64,000 nt of DNA, taken from Blattabacterium clevelandi. GTDB taxonomy: Bacteria; Bacteroidota; Bacteroidia; Flavobacteriales; Blattabacteriaceae. Position numbers and translations under genes: made by a program. Position 1 is the stretch's first letter, and each line of letters begins with the position of its first letter. The stretch spans positions 553,423 to 617,422 of the forward strand of contig NZ_CP029844.1 in NCBI RefSeq assembly GCF_003268615.1, in the 5' to 3' direction. The notes under the pieces are model-generated. The model had not been told where the DNA came from, did no database searches, and saw nothing but the letters and a program-made list of their open reading frames with translations. This document shows, piece after piece, positions 19,000-29,091 of the stretch.

Positions 19000-20178
19000 C
19001 TAATCCGATAAAATTTCTTTAATTTTATCAGAGGCTTCTTTTAAAGTATAAGTAGAATAAATTGGTAATTTACTATTCTCAAGTTTTTTTTTTGCTATTA
19101 TTTCATTTGTTCCTTGTAAACGAATTACAACGGGTATTTTAATATCATGATCAATATGATGATAGGAATTAATAATTCCCTCTGCAACAGTATCACAACG
19201 AACAATTCCTCCGAAAATATTTATTAATATAACTTTTACTGATGGATCTTTCAATATAAGAAGAAAGGCTTTTTCTACACGTTTTTTATCAGCATCTCCT
19301 CCTATATCTAAAAAATTAGCTGGATAACCTCCACAAGATTTAATCATATCCATCGTAGCCATAGCTAATCCAGCTCCATTGACCATACACCCTACATTAC
19401 CTTCTAACTTTAAAAAATTCAATTTATATTCAAACGCTTCTACTTCCATAGAATTTTTTTCTTCTCTATTACATAGGTTAGCATATTTTTTTTGACGAAA
19501 TAAGGCATTATCATCTATAATTATTTTTGTGTCTACTGCTATAATTTTATTATCAACAGTATAAATTAAAGGATTTATTTCTAACAATGTAGCATCACAA
19601 GATAAATAAGCATTATAAAGAGAAATTAAAAAAGAACTTAAATTTTGTATTCCTAAATTAAATCCAATTTTTCTAGTTTGAAATAGATGTAAACCCCATG
19701 ATGGATCTATTTCTTCTATATATATTTTATCTGGATTTTTTTTTGATATATATTCAATATCCATTCCTCCTTCTTTAGAATAAATAATGACATTTTTTTC
19801 TAAATCACGATTTAGCATTATTGATAAATAATATTCTTGAGGAAGAGTAGAATAAAAATAGACATCTTCAGAAATTAAAACTTTATGAACTAATTTACCT
19901 TTTTTTGAAGTTTGTGGAGTGATTAGATAATTTCCTAAAATTTCTTTAGATTTTTGATATACTTCTTCTAAAGATCGGACAATTTTTATTCCTCCACCTT
20001 TTCCACGTCCTCCTGCATGTACTTGTGCCTTAATGACTATAGATTTTTTATTAGTTTTTTTAAAAACAATTTTTGCAGCTTTTACAGCTTCTTCTGGAGA
20101 AGTAGCAATAATCCCATATGGGACATGAACTGAAAAAGAATTTAATATTTCTTTTCCCTGAAATTCATGTAAATTCAT
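19000..20178 (-). CDS. sucC: Succinyl-CoA synthetase beta subunit
   Basis: Beta subunit of the ADP-forming succinyl-CoA synthetase, converting succinyl-CoA to succinate with substrate-level phosphorylation. The start MNLHEFQGKEIL is the family hallmark; the ATP-grasp domain shows KAQVHAGGRGKGGGIK (near residue 50), and the C-terminal ligase domain has GAGLAMATMDMIK and INIFGGIVRCD. The 392 aa match the normal length. The alpha-subunit gene sucD is not adjacent and must lie elsewhere. Together with SucA, SucB and Mdh it supports an operating TCA segment. Confidence 0.96.
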   Translation of the reverse strand: MNLHEFQGKEILNSFSVHVPYGIIATSPEEAVKAAKIVFKKTNKKSIVIKAQVHAGGRGKGGGIKIVRSLEEVYQKSKEILGNYLITPQTSKKGKLVHKVLISEDVYFYSTLPQEYYLSIMLNRDLEKNVIIYSKEGGMDIEYISKKNPDKIYIEEIDPSWGLHLFQTRKIGFNLGIQNLSSFLISLYNAYLSCDATLLEINPLIYTVDNKIIAVDTKIIIDDNALFRQKKYANLCNREEKNSMEVEAFEYKLNFLKLEGNVGCMVNGAGLAMATMDMIKSCGGYPANFLDIGGDADKKRVEKAFLLILKDPSVKVILINIFGGIVRCDTVAEGIINSYHHIDHDIKIPVVIRLQGTNEIIAKKKLENSKLPIYSTYTLKEASDKIKEILSD

Positions 20179-20270
20179 TTAGAATATTTTTTTAAAGTAA
20201 ATTTAAACTAAAATTAGTGTTTTTTTGAAAAGTTTTTTATAATAATATTATTAAATTTACATAAAACTTT

Positions 20271-20938
20271 ATGGTTCAATCTAAAAATATTTATAAATTC
20301 TTTGGAAAAAAAGAAATTTTGAAAGGAGTCAATCTTAGAGTTAAAAAAGGAAATATAGTATGTATATTAGGTGAATCAGGATCTGGAAAAAGTACTTTAT
20401 TACATATACTGGGAACTTTAGAGAATCCTACTTTAAAAAAAAAGAAAAAAACGGTTTTAAAAATAGATGGAGAAAACGTATTATCTATTACGGAAAAAAG
20501 ACTATCCATTATTAGAAACGAAAAAATTGGATTTATATTTCAAACTCCACAACTTTTTCCTGAATTTACAGCATTAGAAAATGTTTTTTTGCCAATTTTG
20601 ATAAAAATAAGGGATAAAAAAAAATGTAAAAAAAAAGCAAAAAAATTATTAAATCAATTGAATATTTCTCAATTTGAAAACTCAAAACCTGAAGAATTAT
20701 CTGGAGGTCAAAAACAAAGGATATGTATTGCAAGAGCATTAATTAATGATCCAAAAATAATTTTTGCGGATGAACCTTCAGGAAATTTGGATATAAAAAA
20801 TGCTAATAAATTACACAATTTTTTTTTTCTCTAAAAGAAGAATTTAAACAAACTTTTTTAATTGTAACACATAATCTAAAATTAGCAGATATGGCAGATG
20901 AAAAATTGAAAATAGAAAATGGAATAGTAATAAATTAA
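20271..20938 (+). pseudogene. lolD: LolD-like ABC transporter ATPase, frameshifted at a T10 run (possibly rescued)
   Basis: ATPase of the LolD/MacB type, which drives release of lipoproteins or related envelope transport. The first frame holds Walker A GESGSGKST, signature LSGGQKQRICIARAL and Walker B IIFADEPSGNLD, then stops at 20832-20834. The missing end, including the H-loop IVTHN, continues in another frame to TAA 20936-20938. The shift falls in a run of ten T (20819-20828); one added T restores a full-length protein of about 222 aa. The intact domains argue for selection on the product, through transcriptional slippage or because the run is mis-sequenced. No permease gene is adjacent. 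Confidence 0.85.
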
Positions 20939-20943
20939 AAAAA

Positions 20944-21612
20944 ATGCTTTTAAATAAACTTTCTATTAAACATATTATCAAAAAACCAAGAATATTGAAT
21001 AAATATCCATCTCCTCTTTTTTTAATGATTCATGGATATGGAAGTAATGAAAATGATCTTTTTTCTTTTCAAAAAGATATTCCAGAAAATTTTTTTATAA
21101 TTAGTATTCAAGGGTGTTATTCTTTTGGTTCAGATAAATATTCGTGGTATGATATCGATTTTTCTAATAAAGATCGATTTATTAATATTGACCAAGCTAA
21201 AAAAACTATTGAAAAAATATCTTTTTTTATAGATGAAGCTATTAAAGAATATCAATTAAATAAAAACCAAGTATGGTTATGTGGATTTAGCCAAGGAGCT
21301 ATTCTTAGTTATGCTATTGCTTTCAAAAACCCTGAAAAAGTAAAAAAAGTTATTGCTTTAAGTGGATATTTAGAAAAAAAACTTTTGCCAAAAAAAATGA
21401 ATTATTCTTCTTATACAGATTTAGAATTTTTTATTTCTCATGGAAAATATGATACCATTTGTCCTATCAATTTAGTAAAAAAAGGAATTAACTTTATTAA
21501 AAATCAAAAAATACTTTCTTTACAATACAAAGAATACGATTCTGGACATTCTTTAAACAGTTATAATTATCAGGATATCATTAATTGGATAAAAAAAAAC
21601 AAATCTTTTTAA
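20944..21612 (+). CDS. Alpha/beta-hydrolase, carboxylesterase/phospholipase family
   Basis: Small soluble hydrolase (222 aa) of the phospholipase/carboxylesterase family (YpfH/EstB-like). The oxyanion region is MIHGYGSNENDL, the nucleophile elbow is GFSQG, and the probable acid and base are the Asp in HGKYDTICP and the His in YDSGHSLN, giving a complete Ser-Asp-His triad. It starts 5 bp after the frameshifted lolD-like gene, so the two are probably co-transcribed. Substrate unknown. Confidence 0.88.
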   Translation: MLLNKLSIKHIIKKPRILNKYPSPLFLMIHGYGSNENDLFSFQKDIPENFFIISIQGCYSFGSDKYSWYDIDFSNKDRFINIDQAKKTIEKISFFIDEAIKEYQLNKNQVWLCGFSQGAILSYAIAFKNPEKVKKVIALSGYLEKKLLPKKMNYSSYTDLEFFISHGKYDTICPINLVKKGINFIKNQKILSLQYKEYDSGHSLNSYNYQDIINWIKKNKSF

Positions 21613-21622
21613 TAAAAATTTG

Positions 21623-22177
21623 ATGAAAAAATCCACAAAAATACTTTTTTCCTTATTGATTTTTATAGGATCTATTTATTTTTTTTGGAATAAAAATTAT
21701 TTATTGGGAATCATACTAATTATTTTTTGTTTATTTCCTATTTTTTTTTATTTCAGGAATGAATTTTTATTATTAGCCTTTTTTAAAATCAAAAAAAAAA
21801 ATATGAAAGGATTAAAGAAGTCATTAGACTGTATAAAATATCCACAATTACAACTGACAAAAAATCAAATAGCCTATTACTATTTTCTTCGTGGAATTTT
21901 ATATTCAGAATCCAATATTCATCAATCGGAAAATTATATGCAAAAATCTATAGATTTTGGGTTAAAATTTAAGCAAAATATAGCAATAGCTAAATTAAAC
22001 TTAGCAATATCTTCTTTATCAAGAGGAAATAAAAAAAAAGCTGAACTACTGTTGTCAGAAGCAAAAAAAATGGATATAAGAGGATTATTGCATGATCAAA
22101 TTCAAATAATAAAAATACAAATGAAAAAAATGAATATGGGAGATAGACAAAATCCTTATATTAGAAAAAATTATTGA
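21623..22177 (+). CDS. Small membrane protein with TPR-like tail, function unknown
   Basis: Protein of about 184 aa beginning at ATG 21623 (a TTG directly before it is in frame but less likely). Two hydrophobic spans (about 7-25 and 28-45) are followed by a soluble, lysine-rich region with helical repeats resembling one or two tetratricopeptide units (AYYYFLRGILYSESNIHQSE and AIAKLNLAISSLSRGNKKKA). Similar membrane-anchored TPR proteins occur in Bacteroidota without known function. It follows the hydrolase by 10 bp and is the last gene of this plus-strand run, ending convergently to sucB. Confidence 0.7.
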   Translation: MKKSTKILFSLLIFIGSIYFFWNKNYLLGIILIIFCLFPIFFYFRNEFLLLAFFKIKKKNMKGLKKSLDCIKYPQLQLTKNQIAYYYFLRGILYSESNIHQSENYMQKSIDFGLKFKQNIAIAKLNLAISSLSRGNKKKAELLLSEAKKMDIRGLLHDQIQIIKIQMKKMNMGDRQNPYIRKNY

Positions 22178-22330
22178 AAATAAATATATACAAATCATAA
22201 TTATTGATTTATATTTAACCAATATCCTTTATTGATAATATTTTGAATAATATTATATCTAATAGTTTAATAAGTAAATTATTTTATCCTAAACTTTTTT
22301 TTCATAGAAAAAATATTTTTTTTATTAGAA

Positions 22331-23575
22331 TCATAACTCCAATATTTTAGGAATATTTTTTTCATTTTTTTCCATTAAAAATTTTATTGGATTTTCTATT
22401 GATTCTTTGACAGATACTAAAAATCCAACAGCTTCCTTTCCATCAATTATTCTATGATCATAGGATAACGATAAATACATTATTGGACGAATTTCGATAG
22501 ATTTATTAATAACTACAGGCCTTTCGACTATCTTATGCATTCCTAAAATAGCACTTTGTGGTGGATTTATTATTGGAGTAGAGAGCATAGATCCAAATAT
22601 TCCACCATTAGTAATAGTAAAAGTTCCTCCTTCCATTTCATCTATAGAGATTTTTCCATTTTGAACACGTGTAGATAATCTACTAATTTCTTGTTCTATA
22701 CCACGAAAAGATAAATGTTCTGCATTTCTAATGACAGGAACCATCAACCCTTTTGGTCCTGATATAGCAATACTAATATCACAATATTCAAAATTAATTT
22801 TTTGTTTTCCATGGATTATGGCATTAATATCTGGGTATATATGTATTCCTCTAATACAAGAAATAGTAAAAAAAGACATAAAGCCTAAATTAACTCCATG
22901 TTTTTCCTTAAAAATACTTTTGTATTTTTTTCTTATTAAAAAAACTTCCTGCATATTTACTTCATTAAAAGTAGTTAGCATAGCCGTTTTATTTTTTATA
23001 GAAACCAATCTTTCAGATAGCTTTCTTCTAAGAGAAGAAAGATTAGTCACTCTTGTTGAACGATACATTGGAGTAGATTTTTTTTCTATCAAAGAATCGT
23101 AATGTATGATATCATCAGTAATAGTCTCAATACAATCTTTTTTTGTTATTCTTCCATGTTTCCCCGTTCCTTTAATGGATTCTATAGGAATATTTTTTTC
23201 TTTCAATATTTTTTTTGATGCTGGAGAAGGCCAGTTTTTATTATAAGAAATTGTTTCCTTTTTTTGATTTTTATGAATTTTATTTATTTTTTTTTCAGGA
23301 TATAGTTTGTGAGATTCTTTCTCATAAGTTTCTCTTTTTTTAGAAGTATCTATAGTACATAGAGTCTCCCCAACTTTTAGTTTTTTTCCTTTTTTTACCA
23401 TCAAGGTTATTATACCATTTTCCTCTGCAGAAACTTCTAAAGTTGCTTTATCTGAATCTAATTCAGCTATTAATTGATTTTTGGATACATAATCTCCATC
23501 TTTAACAAGCCATGAGGTTACCTCTACCTCTGTAATTGATTCTCCTGGAGAAGGGGTCTTTACTTTTATTATCAT
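22331..23575 (-). CDS. sucB: 2-oxoglutarate dehydrogenase E2, dihydrolipoyl succinyltransferase
   Basis: E2 core of the 2-oxoglutarate dehydrogenase complex. Domains in order: one lipoyl domain with the lipoylated Lys43 in ELDSDKATLEV; a peripheral subunit-binding domain (ASKKILKEKNIPIESIKGTG, about 118-140); and the catalytic acyltransferase domain ending in SYDHRIIDGKEAVGFL, with the active-site His and Asp. At 414 aa it is normal length. It follows sucA by 40 bp on the same strand. The E3 lipoamide dehydrogenase is not in the window. Confidence 0.96.
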   Translation of the reverse strand: MIIKVKTPSPGESITEVEVTSWLVKDGDYVSKNQLIAELDSDKATLEVSAEENGIITLMVKKGKKLKVGETLCTIDTSKKRETYEKESHKLYPEKKINKIHKNQKKETISYNKNWPSPASKKILKEKNIPIESIKGTGKHGRITKKDCIETITDDIIHYDSLIEKKSTPMYRSTRVTNLSSLRRKLSERLVSIKNKTAMLTTFNEVNMQEVFLIRKKYKSIFKEKHGVNLGFMSFFTISCIRGIHIYPDINAIIHGKQKINFEYCDISIAISGPKGLMVPVIRNAEHLSFRGIEQEISRLSTRVQNGKISIDEMEGGTFTITNGGIFGSMLSTPIINPPQSAILGMHKIVERPVVINKSIEIRPIMYLSLSYDHRIIDGKEAVGFLVSVKESIENPIKFLMEKNEKNIPKILEL

Positions 23576-23615
23576 AGATAATTTAAATTTTAAGTATTAT
23601 TTTATAATTTTCAAA

Positions 23616-26348
23616 TTATAGAAACGCCTTTTCTAATATTTTATTTTGAATTTTTAAAAAATCTATATAAGATCCTGTAGATGTACTAGAATTTTCCGAT
23701 GGTGCTATTAAATTAAATGAAAGACTATTTCCTATTTTTCTAAAAATAAAACTCCACAATCCCATATTTTCTGGTTCTTCTTGTACCCAAAAGACTCTTT
23801 TTTTATTTTTGTATTTATTAAATAATTCTATAATTTTTTTATTTTTTAAAGGATAAATTTGTTCTATACGAATGATAGATGTTTTTTCATCCTTCATAGA
23901 TTCTTTTTTCTTTAGTAAATCATAATATATTTTTCCAGAACAAAAAATTAATTTTGTTACTTTATTAATATCTATAACTGAAGTATCGTCCAAAATTTCT
24001 TGAAATTTTCCTTCAGAAAGTTCTTCCATTTTTGATATACATTTTGGATGACGAAGTAAACTTTTAGGAGTAAAAACTACAAGTGGTTTTCGAAAATTTA
24101 GTTTCATTTGTCTTCTCAAAAGATGATAAAAATTAGCAGGAGTAGTACAGTTAACTAAAAATAAATTATTGTTAGCACAAAGTTGTAAATAACGTTCAAT
24201 ACGTGCAGATGAATGTTCTGGACCTTGCCCTTCGTATCCATGAGGAAGTAGCATTACAATCCCATTTTTAATTTTCCATTTATCCTCTCCAGAGGATATA
24301 TACTGATCTATAATAATTTGTCCTCCATTTCCAAAATCACCAAATTGAGCTTCCCATAAAGTTAAAGTATAAGGAGATAACATAGCATATCCATATTCAA
24401 AACCTAAAACTCCATATTCGGAAAGTGGAGAATTGTAAACTTGAATTTTTCCTTGTCCTAATCGAATATGATTAAGCAAAAAAATATCCTCTTCTTCTTC
24501 TGTTTTTACAATGATATGTCGTTGAGAAAAAGTTCCTCTTACCACATCTTCTCCTGATAGACGAATATTAAATCCTTCATCTAAAAGTGTTCCATAGGAT
24601 AGTAACTCTGCAATACTCCAATCTACTAATTTTTTTTTAACCATTTCTAATCTTTGTTGAAAGATAAATTTCGTTTTTTTAAAAAAAATTTTATCCGTAG
24701 GAAGAGTAAAAATTTTATTGGAAATCTCTATAAGCCTTTCAATGGAAAATTGAGTATTGACTTTATTCAAAATTTCATTAGTTTTAGAAGGAAAATTTTT
24801 CCATTCTTCTTCTAAAAATGAATTTAAAATATTCCATTTAATAGTTTTTGCTTCATCAAATCCTATATTGAGAATTTTTTCATATTGTTGTTCCATTTTT
24901 TGGATTTCAATTGAATTAATGACCCCATCTTTCTCTAATTTTTCTTTATATAAATTATATGAGTTTGTATGTTTGGAAATAACTTTATATAAAGTAGGTT
25001 GAGTAAAACGAGGTTCATCTCCTTCATTATGTCCATATTTTCTGTATCCAAGTAAATCTATGAAAATATCTTCATGATAATGCATTCTAAAATCTACCGC
25101 AAAATGAATGGCTCGAATAACAGATTCTATATCATCAGCATTAATATGTAAGACTGGAGAAAGAATTACTTTTGCTATATCTGTGCAATAGTGGCTAGAA
25201 CGTCCTTCTGTATTATTTGTAGTAAATCCAATTTGATTATTAATTACAATGTGAATTGTCCCTCCCGTTTTATAACCTTTTAATTTAGATAATTGTATTA
25301 CTTCGTATACAATTCCTTGTCCTGATAAAGAGGCATCTCCATGAATAAGAATGGGGACAATTTTTTCTGAATTACTATTTTGATTATAATCAATATCTAT
25401 TTTAGAACGAGTTAGACCCTCAACAATAGCATTTACTGATTCTAAATGAGATGGATTTGGAACAAGACTTATTTTTATATATTTACCACTGTAAGTTTTT
25501 CTAATTTTTGTAAAACCCAAATGATATTTAACATCACCTGAAAATGATTTTTCTTTATATTCTTTATCTTGAAATTCACTGAAAATATGAGAATATTTTT
25601 TTTTAAAAAAATTAGAAAGTATGTTTAAACGTCCTCTATGAGACATACCTACGATAAAATATTCGGTCATATATTTATTGGAAGTATAATCTATCATTTC
25701 TTCCAATGCAGGTAATATAGATTCATTTCCTTCTATAGAAAATCTTTTTTTCCCTATGAATTTAGTATGAATAAAATTTTCAAAAGAAACTGCTTCATTT
25801 AATTTTTTTAAAAAAAATTTTTTCTTTTCTTTGGAAAATTCGAATTTTTCTTTTCGAAACCAATTTTCAATCCATTCTATTTTGTTAGTATCCGATATGT
25901 ACATATATTCTATACCTATAGAATTACAATAAATACTTTTTAGATGTTGAATAATATTTTTTAAAGTATTTTTTCCAATACCAATTAATTTTCCTGCTTC
26001 AAACGAAACATCAAGTTCTTTTTCAGATAATCCAAAATTTTTTAAATCTAAAGATAGTAAATGGTTTTTCCTTTTTTGTATAGGATTTGTTTTAGTAAAA
26101 AAATGACCAATTTTTCGATAAGATTGAATCAAGTTATAAACTAAAAATTCTATATGAGATGTGTTAATCACTGGAACATTTAGAACTTGATTATTAGTAG
26201 ATAGTTGATTCATTTTTTCATGAAAATCAAATCCATAAAAAAAAGCACACCAACTAGGTTCTACTGAATTAGGATTTTCTTTATATTTTTTATAAAGAAA
26301 TTCGATATTATGGATATCGTTTAGAAAAGAATATCGATGATCATTCAT
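23616..26348 (-). CDS. sucA: 2-oxoglutarate dehydrogenase E1
   Basis: Thiamine-diphosphate dependent decarboxylase that starts the conversion of 2-oxoglutarate to succinyl-CoA. The N-terminal segment FLNDIHNIEFLYKKYKENPN is the E1-specific arm that binds E2. The ThDP region shows GMSHRGRLNILSN, then GDASLSGQGIVYE and INNQIGFTTN (GD to NN motif), and the C-terminal half has the HGYEGQGPEHSSARIERYLQ segment. Length 910 aa is close to the usual 900-940. sucB lies directly downstream. Confidence 0.97.
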   Translation of the reverse strand: MNDHRYSFLNDIHNIEFLYKKYKENPNSVEPSWCAFFYGFDFHEKMNQLSTNNQVLNVPVINTSHIEFLVYNLIQSYRKIGHFFTKTNPIQKRKNHLLSLDLKNFGLSEKELDVSFEAGKLIGIGKNTLKNIIQHLKSIYCNSIGIEYMYISDTNKIEWIENWFRKEKFEFSKEKKKFFLKKLNEAVSFENFIHTKFIGKKRFSIEGNESILPALEEMIDYTSNKYMTEYFIVGMSHRGRLNILSNFFKKKYSHIFSEFQDKEYKEKSFSGDVKYHLGFTKIRKTYSGKYIKISLVPNPSHLESVNAIVEGLTRSKIDIDYNQNSNSEKIVPILIHGDASLSGQGIVYEVIQLSKLKGYKTGGTIHIVINNQIGFTTNNTEGRSSHYCTDIAKVILSPVLHINADDIESVIRAIHFAVDFRMHYHEDIFIDLLGYRKYGHNEGDEPRFTQPTLYKVISKHTNSYNLYKEKLEKDGVINSIEIQKMEQQYEKILNIGFDEAKTIKWNILNSFLEEEWKNFPSKTNEILNKVNTQFSIERLIEISNKIFTLPTDKIFFKKTKFIFQQRLEMVKKKLVDWSIAELLSYGTLLDEGFNIRLSGEDVVRGTFSQRHIIVKTEEEEDIFLLNHIRLGQGKIQVYNSPLSEYGVLGFEYGYAMLSPYTLTLWEAQFGDFGNGGQIIIDQYISSGEDKWKIKNGIVMLLPHGYEGQGPEHSSARIERYLQLCANNNLFLVNCTTPANFYHLLRRQMKLNFRKPLVVFTPKSLLRHPKCISKMEELSEGKFQEILDDTSVIDINKVTKLIFCSGKIYYDLLKKKESMKDEKTSIIRIEQIYPLKNKKIIELFNKYKNKKRVFWVQEEPENMGLWSFIFRKIGNSLSFNLIAPSENSSTSTGSYIDFLKIQNKILEKAFL

Positions 26349-26403
26349 ATGCCAATTTTTACCTAAAAAAATTTCTCAAATTTAAACAAATTAAAAAAAT
26401 TTC

Positions 26404-29091
26404 TCAAAAAGAAATTCCATCATCATTTTTAAAAAATTTTAAATATTCTTTCGTTTCTTTCAAAACTAAACTTAATCCGTCTATATTTATACCTATTGCC
26501 ATAGAAAAAAAAGATTTTCCCCAATATTTTCCATGGATATGATCCGCCATTTTACGGATAATTTTATGAGCATGAATATTTTTATTTTTGATAACAGAAT
26601 CAGAAATCGATATCAAAATCATTATTTTATTGTCTTGTATAAAACTTACCACCATAAATAAATTCGATACTTCATTTCGTAAATCTAAAACAATTTTCTT
26701 AACCAGGTTAGTTTTTAATGTTTTATTTTCATTAGAAATATCGCATATATATGTGATAAAAGGTAATTGGATTGCTTTTAATAAAAAATCTTTTTTTAAA
26801 ATTTTAATTTTCTGTGAATAGCCTTTTTCAATTTCTTGTTTTAATTTTTTATTTTCTATTTGTAAACTAAGAAAACTCTTTATTGGAGATTCCGGATATT
26901 TCAGAATTTTTTTTAATGATTTATATTGAAAATGAATAGATTTTAAATATTGAATAGCTTTTTTTGAAGTTATAGCCTTGATCCTTCGTATTCCATACGA
27001 TATAGAAGATTCTGATAAAATTTCAAAAACTTGAATTAATCCAGTACATTTGACATGTGTTCCAATACATAATTCGGAAGAATCTCCAAACGTGATTACA
27101 CGTACTTTTTCTTTATATTTTTCATGAAATATTCCTAAACAACCTTTTTTTATTGCTTCTTTTAATGGAAAAGATCTTTTTTCTTCTAAAAAAAGATTAG
27201 AAAAAATTAATTCTTGAACTAATTTTTCTATTTTATTTAATTCTTCTGTAGTGATTTTTTTATAATGTGAAAAATCAAAACGTAAATAATCTTCTCTAAT
27301 AGAAGATCCTTTCTGTTGAATATGTTCCCCAAAAACTTTTTTTAATGCGAAATGTAATAAATGAGTAGCTGTATGATTTTTTTCAATTTCGATTCTTCTA
27401 TTTTTATTTACTATTGCTTGAAAAAATGAATAAATATTTAAAGGAAGGGTTCGAACAATATGTAAAATAAAAGAATTTTCTTTTATTGTATTTTCAATAA
27501 TAATTTTATCTATTTTATTTTTTATAAAACCAGTATCCCCTAATTGTCCTCCTCCTTCAGGATAAAAAGGAGTTTTTGAAAAAACTAATTCGTAATAAGA
27601 ATCTTTTCTTTTTTTTACTGATTGATTTTCTACCTTTCTATATTTTAAAATCATAATTTCATATTCTAAAAAATCATATCCTATAAAATTTTCATTTTCG
27701 TACTCAAATTGATTATTATGAATTTTTATCCAATCACTTTTGATGAGTGTATTATTATCTTTTTTAGATTTTTCTTTTTGTTTTAATAATTCTTTTTGAA
27801 ATGATTTTTCATCTATAGAAAAATCATTTTTTTTAGCCAATATTCTAGATAATTTTATGGGAAATCCATAAGTATCGTACAATTGAAAAATACTTTTTCC
27901 ATCAATAATTTTTTTATTTTTTTCTTTAGTTTTGATGATTAAATGATGAAATCGTTCATATCCTTTTTCAATTACTCTAAAAAAAGAGGTTTCTTCTTCT
28001 TCAATTACATGCTTGATATATTCTTTTTTATTTTCCAATTCAGGAAACAATATTCTCATTTCTCTTACTAAAGATTCCACAATTTTGTAAAGAAAAGGTT
28101 TTTTTTTATATAAAAACCGAGTAGCATAAATAATGGATCTTCTTAAAATTCTTCTGATAACATAACCAGCTCCATTATTTGATGGTAATTGACCATCGTA
28201 GATAGAAATTACTAGAGCTCTTAAGTGATCTGCTATAATACGTATAGATACATCTTGATAAAATTCTTTTTTATAAATATTTCCTAAAGAATCTTTTATA
28301 TCTCTAATTATTGGAAAAAATATATCCGTATCATAACTAGATGATTTTCCCTGTAAAACCATACATAATCTTTCTAATCCCATACCTGCATCTACATGTT
28401 TTGTAGATAAACTATCTAAGGATCCATCTAATTTTCTAAAAAATTCTATAAAAACTAAATTCCAAATTTCTATCATCTTAGGATGTCCTTTATTAATAAG
28501 GTATTTTCCTGGTAATCTATTTTTTTCTTCTTCATTACGAAAATCAATATGAATTTCAGAACAAGGGCCACAAGGTCCTGTAGCACCCATTTCCCAAAAA
28601 TTTTCTTTTTTTCCAAAAAAAAGGATATTATTTTTACTGGTTAATGAGTTCCAATATTGATATGTTTCTTTATCCATGGATAATCCATCTTTTTCATCTC
28701 CAATAAAAATAGATATATAAATATTTTTTTTTGGAATGTTATATTTTTGTATTAATAATTCCCAAGCCCATTCTATAGTTTCTTTTCTAGAATAATCTCC
28801 AAAAGACCAGTTTCCTAACATTTCAAACATAGTATGATGATAATTATCATATCCTACATTTTCTAAATCGTTATGTTTACCGGAAACTCTAAGACATCTT
28901 TGAATATTAACGATTCTTCGAAATTTAGGTTTTTTATATCCTAGAAAGTAATCTTTGAAAGGATTCATACCGGCATTAATAAAAAAAAGTGTAGGATCGT
29001 CTCTTAAATAAATAGGAAAAGAAGGAATTATTTTGTGTTTTTTTTTTTGAAAAAAATCAAGGAAAATATCTCTTACATATTTATATTTCAT
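26404..29091 (-). CDS. alaS: Alanyl-tRNA synthetase
   Basis: Charges tRNA-Ala with alanine. The catalytic core begins at the N-terminus (motif 1 region FFINAGMNPFKDYFLG; motif 2 region HHTMFEMLGNWSFGDY). The editing domain keeps its zinc/editing residues HTATHLLH and CIGTHVKCTG. The C-terminal oligomerisation (C-Ala) region is present but diverged and lysine-rich. At 895 aa it is full length. The ATG overlaps the stop of the upstream acyltransferase gene by 4 bp, with none of the neighbours functionally related. Confidence 0.97.
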   Translation of the reverse strand: MKYKYVRDIFLDFFQKKKHKIIPSFPIYLRDDPTLFFINAGMNPFKDYFLGYKKPKFRRIVNIQRCLRVSGKHNDLENVGYDNYHHTMFEMLGNWSFGDYSRKETIEWAWELLIQKYNIPKKNIYISIFIGDEKDGLSMDKETYQYWNSLTSKNNILFFGKKENFWEMGATGPCGPCSEIHIDFRNEEEKNRLPGKYLINKGHPKMIEIWNLVFIEFFRKLDGSLDSLSTKHVDAGMGLERLCMVLQGKSSSYDTDIFFPIIRDIKDSLGNIYKKEFYQDVSIRIIADHLRALVISIYDGQLPSNNGAGYVIRRILRRSIIYATRFLYKKKPFLYKIVESLVREMRILFPELENKKEYIKHVIEEEETSFFRVIEKGYERFHHLIIKTKEKNKKIIDGKSIFQLYDTYGFPIKLSRILAKKNDFSIDEKSFQKELLKQKEKSKKDNNTLIKSDWIKIHNNQFEYENENFIGYDFLEYEIMILKYRKVENQSVKKRKDSYYELVFSKTPFYPEGGGQLGDTGFIKNKIDKIIIENTIKENSFILHIVRTLPLNIYSFFQAIVNKNRRIEIEKNHTATHLLHFALKKVFGEHIQQKGSSIREDYLRFDFSHYKKITTEELNKIEKLVQELIFSNLFLEEKRSFPLKEAIKKGCLGIFHEKYKEKVRVITFGDSSELCIGTHVKCTGLIQVFEILSESSISYGIRRIKAITSKKAIQYLKSIHFQYKSLKKILKYPESPIKSFLSLQIENKKLKQEIEKGYSQKIKILKKDFLLKAIQLPFITYICDISNENKTLKTNLVKKIVLDLRNEVSNLFMVVSFIQDNKIMILISISDSVIKNKNIHAHKIIRKMADHIHGKYWGKSFFSMAIGINIDGLSLVLKETKEYLKFFKNDDGISF

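Noticed and set aside
22178..22330. AT-rich hairpins between convergent genes as bidirectional terminators
   Set aside because: Several weak AATCA/TGATT and ATAATATT/AATATTAT stems occur, but such stems are expected at this base composition.
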